64,000 bases of DNA from an uncultured bacterium (GTDB lineage: Bacteria > Bipolaricaulota > Bipolaricaulia > UBA7950 > UBA9294): positions 1-64,000 of the forward strand of contig CAIOGO010000009.1 in assembly GCA_903857865.1 (NCBI GenBank), given 5' to 3'. The position numbers were made by a program, and so were the translations under genes. Below, in pieces: positions 59,155 to 64,000 of the stretch. The first letter of the stretch is position 1, and every line of letters begins with the position of its first letter. The notes beneath the pieces were generated by a model. That model was not told the DNA's origin. It was given only the letters and a program-made list of their open reading frames with translations, and ran no database searches.

Positions 59155-61136
59155 GCGATCCTTTGCGTGGCGTTCGACGATTCCGCCTGCGACGCAGCAG
59201 GTGCGCCGTCACTCCGCAGGAAGAGAACCGCGAGCGGAGGCAGGGTGAGCGCTACGGAGAATGGCCGTCCGTGGAAGGGCACGGCGCTCGCGCTCACGCC
59301 TCCGAGGTTGCCCGTCCCGCTGCCGCCGTAGTCGGCGGCGTCGCTGTTGAGGAGCTCGCGCCAGAAGCCGCCGCGCGGCACGCCGACGCGGTACGCGGTA
59401 CGCGGAACCGGAGTGAAGTTCGCCACCACGACGACCTCGCCGCCCTCTCGGGTTCCCTTGCGCAGAAGGCTGACGACGCCGGCGTCCGCGTCGCTGCAGT
59501 CGATCCACTCGAATCCCGCCGGGTCGAAGTCGCGCACATGGAGCGCGTCCTCCGTTCGAACCAGGCGGTTGAGATCCGCTACCCACCGTTGGAGCTTGCG
59601 ATGTGACTCTCCCTCCAGCGCGCGCCAATCTACGCCACGCTCATGGTCCCACTCGCCCCACTGCCCGATCTCGCCGCCCATGAACAGGAGTTTCTTCCCG
59701 GGCTGGGCATACATGGTTCCGTAGAGCAAACGGAGGTTGGCGAACTTCTGCCACTCGTCGCCAGACATTCGCCCGAGGAGGGATCCCTTTCCGTGCACGA
59801 CCTCGTCGTGGGACAGCGATAGGACGAAGTTCTCGTGGAACGCGTAGAGAAGACGGAACGTGAGCAGGTTCTGGTGGTACCTGCGATGGACGGGATCCTT
59901 CGACATGTAGAGGAGCATGTCGTGCATCCAGCCCATGTCCCACTTCATGCCGAAGCCGAGTCCTCCTGCGTACGTCGGGCGCGACACCATCGGCCACGCG
60001 GTCGATTCTTCGGCGATCGTCTGCACGTCAGGGAAGTTGGTGTAGACGGCCTGGTTGAGGCGGCGGAGGAAGTCGATGGCCTCGAGATTCTCGCGCCCGC
60101 CGTAGCGGTTCGGAATCCACTCCCCCTCGCGGCGCGAGTAGTCGAGGTACAGCATCGACGCCACGGCGTCGACGCGCAGGCCGTCGGCATGGTACTTGTC
60201 GAGCCAGAAGAGCGCGCTACTCGTCAGAAACGACGGAACCTCCGACCGTCCGTAGTTGAAGATGAGGCTGTCCCAATCGGGGTGCAGTCCTTGCCGCGGG
60301 TCTGCGTGCTCGTACAGACACGTTCCGTCGAACTGAGCGAGCGCGTGCGCGTCCCGCGGGAAGTGGGACGGGACCCAGTCGAGGATCACGCCAATCCCCC
60401 GCTGGTGCAGGGTGTCGACGAGAGCCATGAAGTCCTGCGGCGTCCCGTAGCGACTCGTCGGCGCGAAGTAGCCCGTCACCTGGTAGCCCCACGACCCGTA
60501 GAACGGGTGTTCCATCACCGGCAGGAACTCGACGTGTGTGAACCCGAGCTTCTCGACGTAGTCCGCGAGGCGAGGCGCGAGGTCTCGATAGGAGAGACCC
60601 CGCGATGGATCGGCGGGATCGCGCGCCCAGGAGCCGAGGTGGACCTCGTAGATCGTCGTCGGCGCCCCGAGGGCGTTTCGCGCGCGCCGCGACGCCATCC
60701 ACTCCGCGTCGCTCCAGGTGTAGTCGAGGTTCCAGACGATCGAAGCCGTTGCCGGCGCCGTCTCGGCGAACGTGGCAAACGGGTCGGCCTTGTCGAGCCA
60801 CGTCTTCGCGCCCCGCGGGCGGAGGTGGATCTTGTACTTCGCCCCGGCCGTCACGCCGGGCACGAAACCTTCCCAGACGCCGGAGGAGCCGTGCGGGCTG
60901 AGTCGATGCTTGCCGGGACGCCAGTTGTTGAAGTCGCCGATGACGTGCACCTCTTCGGCGTTCGGCGCCCAGACCGCGAACAGCGCCCCGGCCACACCGT
61001 CCTCTGTCGCCAGGTGGGCTCCCATCTTCTCGTACAGCCGGTAGTGCGTCCCCTCGCCGAAGAGGTAGACGTCGTCGTCGGTCAGGCGATAGGGCGACGG
61101 CGCCTGCGGTTCCTGCGTTCGCTTCACCTTGTGCAT
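59151..61136 (-). CDS. glgB: 1,4-alpha-glucan branching enzyme (GH13)
   Basis: 661 residues from ATG 61136 with GAGGAAAG just upstream. An N-terminal CBM48 domain ([20 protein letters not shown]) precedes the GH13 barrel: [34 protein letters not shown] (catalytic Asp), [12 protein letters not shown] (catalytic Glu) and [13 protein letters not shown] (third carboxylate). It forms alpha-1,6 branches in glycogen. It is the first gene of the glgB-GH57 pair and divergent from glgC. Confidence 0.96.
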   Translation of the reverse strand: MHKVKRTQEPQAPSPYRLTDDDVYLFGEGTHYRLYEKMGAHLATEDGVAGALFAVWAPNAEEVHVIGDFNNWRPGKHRLSPHGSSGVWEGFVPGVTAGAKYKIHLRPRGAKTWLDKADPFATFAETAPATASIVWNLDYTWSDAEWMASRRARNALGAPTTIYEVHLGSWARDPADPSRGLSYRDLAPRLADYVEKLGFTHVEFLPVMEHPFYGSWGYQVTGYFAPTSRYGTPQDFMALVDTLHQRGIGVILDWVPSHFPRDAHALAQFDGTCLYEHADPRQGLHPDWDSLIFNYGRSEVPSFLTSSALFWLDKYHADGLRVDAVASMLYLDYSRREGEWIPNRYGGRENLEAIDFLRRLNQAVYTNFPDVQTIAEESTAWPMVSRPTYAGGLGFGMKWDMGWMHDMLLYMSKDPVHRRYHQNLLTFRLLYAFHENFVLSLSHDEVVHGKGSLLGRMSGDEWQKFANLRLLYGTMYAQPGKKLLFMGGEIGQWGEWDHERGVDWRALEGESHRKLQRWVADLNRLVRTEDALHVRDFDPAGFEWIDCSDADAGVVSLLRKGTREGGEVVVVANFTPVPRTAYRVGVPRGGFWRELLNSDAADYGGSGTGNLGGVSASAVPFHGRPFSVALTLPPLAVLFLRSDGAPAASQAESSNATQRIA

Positions 61137-61392
61137 CTTTCCTCCGCGTCCCCCGGGAGTGTATGTCGGTGCGCGCCTTGGCACCAAGGAGTCGAGGCGC
61201 GTGGCACGTGCACCAAGGCTGCATGCAATTGACCTTGCGCTGGGAATCCGCTATGCATGGGCGGCGGACGCCAGCGTGGGACCAGGCGTCCGACGCCCAT
61301 GGCATCGGACTGCGCTATGGTGTGCGGTAGGAGTCCGATGCGAGGCGTTGTCCTGTGCCGACGCGGAGCGCCAAGGGCGAAAGGGGCGGGCC
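61137..61392. other. Divergent glgB-glgC intergenic region with a palindrome and repeated half-sites
   Basis: CCTTGGCACCAAGG at 61176-61189 is a 14-bp palindrome. Its right part GCACCAAGG recurs at 61210-61218, 29 bp on. These repeats between divergent glycogen genes could be operators for one regulator. The region also holds the glgC promoter candidate at 61229-61257. No coding potential is convincing. Confidence 0.35.
61229..61257 (+). promoter_or_regulatory. Possible glgC promoter
   Basis: TTGACC (61229-61234) and TATGCA (61252-61257) are separated by 17 nt. The -35 is good (5/6) and the -10 poor (3/6). The repeated GCACCAAGG half-site ends 11 nt upstream of the -35. Confidence 0.35.
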
Positions 61393-62622
61393 ATGCGCGA
61401 CATCCTGACATTCATCCTCGCCGGAGGGCGCGGCGAGCGCCTGCATCCACTCACGCGGGATCGCGCGAAGCCGGCCGTCCCGTTCGGCGGCCACTACCGC
61501 ATCATCGACTTCGCCCTGAGTTCGTGCGTGCACTCCGACTTGCGCCGTATCTTCATCCTCACGCAGTACAAGTCGCTGTCGCTCGAGGAGCACATTCGCG
61601 ACGGCTGGACGGTGCTCAGCCCCGCGCTCGACGAGTTCCTGCAGACGATCCCGCCGCAGCAGCGGACGCGGACGGATTGGTACCTCGGCACCGCCGACGC
61701 GATCCACCAGAACTGGTACTGCGTCGATCGGTTCGCCATGGAGCACGGGAGCCCCTCGGCGATCCTCATCCTCGCCGGCGACCACGTCTACAAGATGGAC
61801 TACCGCGCGATGATGGACTTCCACCGCGAGAAGGACGCGGATGTGACGGTCGCCGTCCTGCGCCTGCACCACGACGAGGTGCGGGCGAAGCTCGGCGCGC
61901 TCGTCGTCGACGAGGACTCCCGAGCCGTCGCGTTCGAGGAGAAGCCGTTGCGTCCGACGGGCATGCCCGGCTCGCCGGACCACTGTCTTGCGTCCCTCGG
62001 CATCTACGCGTTCCGCCCGGAGGTCCTGCGCGACGAACTGGACAGGGACGCGGGCGACGACGCGTCGAATCACGACTTCGGCCGCAACCTCCTGCCGGCG
62101 ATGATCGGCCGCCGCCGTGTGTACGCGTTCCCGTTCGAGCTTGGGAACCGCAACACGGGCGTGTACTGGCGTGACGTCGGCACGATCGACTCGTACTGGG
62201 AGGCGCACATGGACCTCGTCGGCGTCGTGCCGCGCTTCGACCTCCACGATCGCTCGTGGCCGATCCACACGGTGAACCGCCCGCGCCCCCCAGCGAAAAT
62301 CGTGCGCGGCGAGGGCGACGTCCCGGGAGCCGCGTTCGATTCGCTCGTCTCCTCAGGTGCCATCATCTCCGGTGGCACCGTCGTCCGCTCGGTCCTCTCG
62401 CCCGGCGTCGTCGTGCAGTCGGGCGCGCACGTCGAAGAGTCCGTGCTTCTCGACCGCGTCACCATCGGGCGCGGAGCGCGGATTCGCCGCACCATCATCG
62501 ACAAGCGCGTCTCCGTGCCGCCCGGCGCGACTATTGGCTACGACCGTGCCGCCGACGAGAAGGCGTACACCGTCACCGAAAGCGGCATCACTGTTGTGCC
62601 CAAGGACCCGTTTGTCCAGTGA
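61393..62622 (+). CDS. glgC: Glucose-1-phosphate adenylyltransferase
   Basis: 409 residues from ATG 61393 (AAAGGGGCGGG upstream). It makes ADP-glucose for glycogen synthesis. The N-terminal nucleotide loop is FILAGGRGERLHPLTRDRAKPAVPFGG, followed by YRIIDFALSSCVHSDLRRI, the GTADAIHQN block, ILAGDHVYKMDY and GIYAFRPEVL. The C-terminal left-handed beta-helix has hexapeptide-like repeats (ISGGTVVRSVLSPGVVV). Length and motifs are typical. It is divergent from glgB. Confidence 0.95.
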   Translation: MRDILTFILAGGRGERLHPLTRDRAKPAVPFGGHYRIIDFALSSCVHSDLRRIFILTQYKSLSLEEHIRDGWTVLSPALDEFLQTIPPQQRTRTDWYLGTADAIHQNWYCVDRFAMEHGSPSAILILAGDHVYKMDYRAMMDFHREKDADVTVAVLRLHHDEVRAKLGALVVDEDSRAVAFEEKPLRPTGMPGSPDHCLASLGIYAFRPEVLRDELDRDAGDDASNHDFGRNLLPAMIGRRRVYAFPFELGNRNTGVYWRDVGTIDSYWEAHMDLVGVVPRFDLHDRSWPIHTVNRPRPPAKIVRGEGDVPGAAFDSLVSSGAIISGGTVVRSVLSPGVVVQSGAHVEESVLLDRVTIGRGARIRRTIIDKRVSVPPGATIGYDRAADEKAYTVTESGITVVPKDPFVQ

Positions 62623-62649
62623 CGCCCGCCCCGCGATGAAGAAGGCCGG

Positions 62650-64000
62650 GTGAAGAACGAGCTCGTTGCGCGGATCTTGTACGAGATCGCCGACCTCCTC
62701 GACCTCGACGGTGTGGCGTTCAAACCGCGCGCCTACCGCCGCGCGGCCGAGGTCGTCGAGTCACTCGGCGAGCCGATTGAGGATCTGGTCGCGTCAGGCC
62801 GGCACGCCGAATTGCCCGGAGTCGGCGAAGCGATCGCGAAGAAGATCGCCGAGATCGTCGAGACCGGCCACCTCGCCTATCACGACGAGCTACGAGCCAA
62901 GCTGCCGATCGACCTATACGCGCTCACCCGCGTCGAGGGTGTCGGGCCGAAGACGGCCAAGCTCCTCTACGAGACGTTGGGAGTCAGATCGCTGGCCGAT
63001 CTCGAGATCGCAGCGCGCGAGGGCAAGGTGCGGACTGTGAAGGGCCTCGGTGAGAAGACCGAAGAGAAGATCCTCCGCGGCCTGGCCGAGACGCGCGGCG
63101 TTGAGGGGCGCATGCTGCTCGGCCTCGCGTTGCCGCTCGCCGAGAGCCTGATCGCGAAGCTGCATGAGACCGGCCTCTTCGAGCGGCTCGAATACGCCGG
63201 GTCGCTGCGCCGCGGCCGCGAGACGATCGGCGACCTCGACCTGCTCGCCGTCAGCGCCGACCCCGCGCGAGCCGCCGATGCGTTCGTTGGCCTGTCTGAC
63301 GTGGCCGAGGTTCTCGCACACGGCGAGGCGAAATCGTCGGTGCGTCTGGGCAATGGAATGCAGGTGGACCTGCGCATTGTGCCCGCCGAGTCGTTCGGCG
63401 CGGCGCTCCAGTACTTCACGGGGTCCAAAGCCCACAACATCGCTCTGCGGAAGGTGGCGGTCGCCAAGGGTTGGAAGCTGAACGAGTATGGACTCTATGA
63501 CGATGAGGATCACCCAATCGCAGGTGCCGATGAAGACGGCGTCTACCGAGCGCTCGGCCTCGAGCCGATTCCGCCCGAGCTGCGCGAGGACGCCGGCGAG
63601 CTGGAACGCGCTGCCTCTGGCAAGATCCCCCATGTTGTCGAGCTCGGCGACCTCCACGCCGACCTGCACGTCCACACCGATGCGTCGGATGGCACAGCGT
63701 CGCTCGAAGAGATGGTCGCCGCCGCGCGGGCGCGCGGCCTCGAGTACATCGCCGTCACCGACCACGCCCGCTTCGCAGAAGTCATCGGCGGCCTCACGCC
63801 CGACGGCCTACGGGCGCAGATCGACGAGATCGCCAGGTTCAACGAGACTCTCAGCGGCTTCCGCGTCCTCACCGGGATCGAAGTCAACATCCAGCCCGAC
63901 GGCTCGCTCGACATGCCCGACGACCTTCTCGCGCGCCTCGACTGGGTCGTCGCCTCCGTTCACTCTCACTTCCGCCAGACGAAAGACGAGATGACGGCGA
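62650..64000 (+). CDS. polX: DNA polymerase X with PHP domain, 3' end beyond window
   Basis: Open from GTG 62650 (AAGAAGG upstream) to the window edge, about 450 of an expected 570-580 codons. N-terminal 8-kDa-like domain with HhH (PGVGEAIAKKIAEIVETG; VEGVGPKTAKLLYETLG). The nucleotidyltransferase site is GSLRRGRETIGDLDLLA, with later TGSKAHNIALRKVAVAKGWK as in PolX palm/thumb. The PHP domain starts at DLHADLHVHTDASDGTASLE with metal histidines. Bacterial PolX fills gaps in base-excision repair and has PHP-dependent 3'-5' exonuclease activity. It lies 27 nt after glgC on the same strand. Confidence 0.95.
   Translation, partial: MKNELVARILYEIADLLDLDGVAFKPRAYRRAAEVVESLGEPIEDLVASGRHAELPGVGEAIAKKIAEIVETGHLAYHDELRAKLPIDLYALTRVEGVGPKTAKLLYETLGVRSLADLEIAAREGKVRTVKGLGEKTEEKILRGLAETRGVEGRMLLGLALPLAESLIAKLHETGLFERLEYAGSLRRGRETIGDLDLLAVSADPARAADAFVGLSDVAEVLAHGEAKSSVRLGNGMQVDLRIVPAESFGAALQYFTGSKAHNIALRKVAVAKGWKLNEYGLYDDEDHPIAGADEDGVYRALGLEPIPPELREDAGELERAASGKIPHVVELGDLHADLHVHTDASDGTASLEEMVAAARARGLEYIAVTDHARFAEVIGGLTPDGLRAQIDEIARFNETLSGFRVLTGIEVNIQPDGSLDMPDDLLARLDWVVASVHSHFRQTKDEMTA

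Noticed and set aside
57241-59331. 696-codon plus-strand frame opposite the GH57 gene
   Set aside because: The minus strand carries clear GH57 catalytic motifs and a coupled start with glgB; the plus-strand translation has no domain pattern.
62636-62653. ATGAAGAAGGCCGGGTGA as a start for polX
   Set aside because: This ATG frame stops after five codons; the polymerase frame begins at the GTG at 62650.
1-64000. tRNA, rRNA, CRISPR arrays and complete insertion sequences
   Set aside because: I looked for tRNA-like cloverleaf ends, repeated 25-40-bp units and transposase motifs by eye and saw none; a tRNAscan or CRISPR-finder run was not possible.

Overview
This is a high-GC (roughly 60-65%), gene-dense bacterial chromosome segment. 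It holds about 48 protein genes with short gaps and many 4-nt ATGA/GTGA/TTGA stop-start overlaps. I found no tRNA, rRNA, CRISPR array or intact mobile element. The gene set suggests an anaerobic, peptide-using, glycogen-storing bacterium with an extracytoplasmic compartment: three oligopeptide ABC systems, a tungsten-type aldehyde:ferredoxin oxidoreductase with its own ubiquitin-like cofactor genes, a GH57/GlgB/GlgC glycogen cluster, a polyferredoxin-thioredoxin cassette and a bacterial alpha-2-macroglobulin. A deep-branching, poorly cultured phylum (for example Bipolaricaulota-like) would fit, but the sequence alone does not settle this.

Layout. 1-2.3 kb: the tail of an OppF-type ATPase, a tail-anchored TPR protein, an S66 LD-carboxypeptidase that may be leaderless, and a tyrosine-recombinase remnant. 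2.4-12.4 kb: a seven-gene membrane operon (secreted protein, permease-like protein, low-complexity membrane protein, MoxR ATPase, DUF58, two vWA proteins) behind a sigma-70-like promoter. 12.5-25 kb: a lipoprotein gene, then two opposed peptide-transport loci, oppA-oppB-oppC on the minus strand and a small secreted protein plus SBP-permease-permease-ATPase-ATPase on the plus strand, separated by divergent promoters. Strong hairpins sit between the SBP gene and the permease gene in both loci. 25-33.6 kb: gyrA, tyrS, a Cys-rich small protein, a 1266-aa surface protein with NEW3, SdrB-like and PKD domains, and an ACT-domain protein.

33.7-41 kb: a 2019-aa alpha-2-macroglobulin with a CTEQ thioester, then a long structured leader containing one complete GEMM-I cyclic-di-GMP aptamer, a second aptamer-like 5' half just upstream, and a stem that buries the Shine-Dalgarno of a small secreted protein gene. 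41-47 kb: an rRNA/tRNA methyltransferase and gltX, which runs by overlapping codons into a redox cassette (TlpA-like protein, membrane thioredoxin, NapH-like polyferredoxin) and uppP. 47-52 kb: a membrane-anchored C39-like protease with a HAD phosphatase, rsmD-surE, a ComEA-like protein, a queuosine-salvage (DUF2419) protein and a small membrane protein. 52-54.2 kb: an ECF sigma, anti-sigma and coiled-coil module. 54.3-56.6 kb: AOR with two MoaD-like genes. 56.8-62.6 kb: GH57, glgB and divergent glgC. 62.65 kb to the end: DNA polymerase X with a PHP domain, cut by the window edge.

The best candidate for an undescribed system is the c-di-GMP leader at 40.06-40.30 kb driving a secreted structural-type protein. 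Next come the polyferredoxin-thioredoxin cassette and the ECF/coiled-coil module. Several housekeeping proteins also have unusual active-site residues: TyrS lacks the KMSKS lysines, RsmD has GPPY instead of DPPY, and GyrA has Leu at the quinolone-determining Ser83 position.
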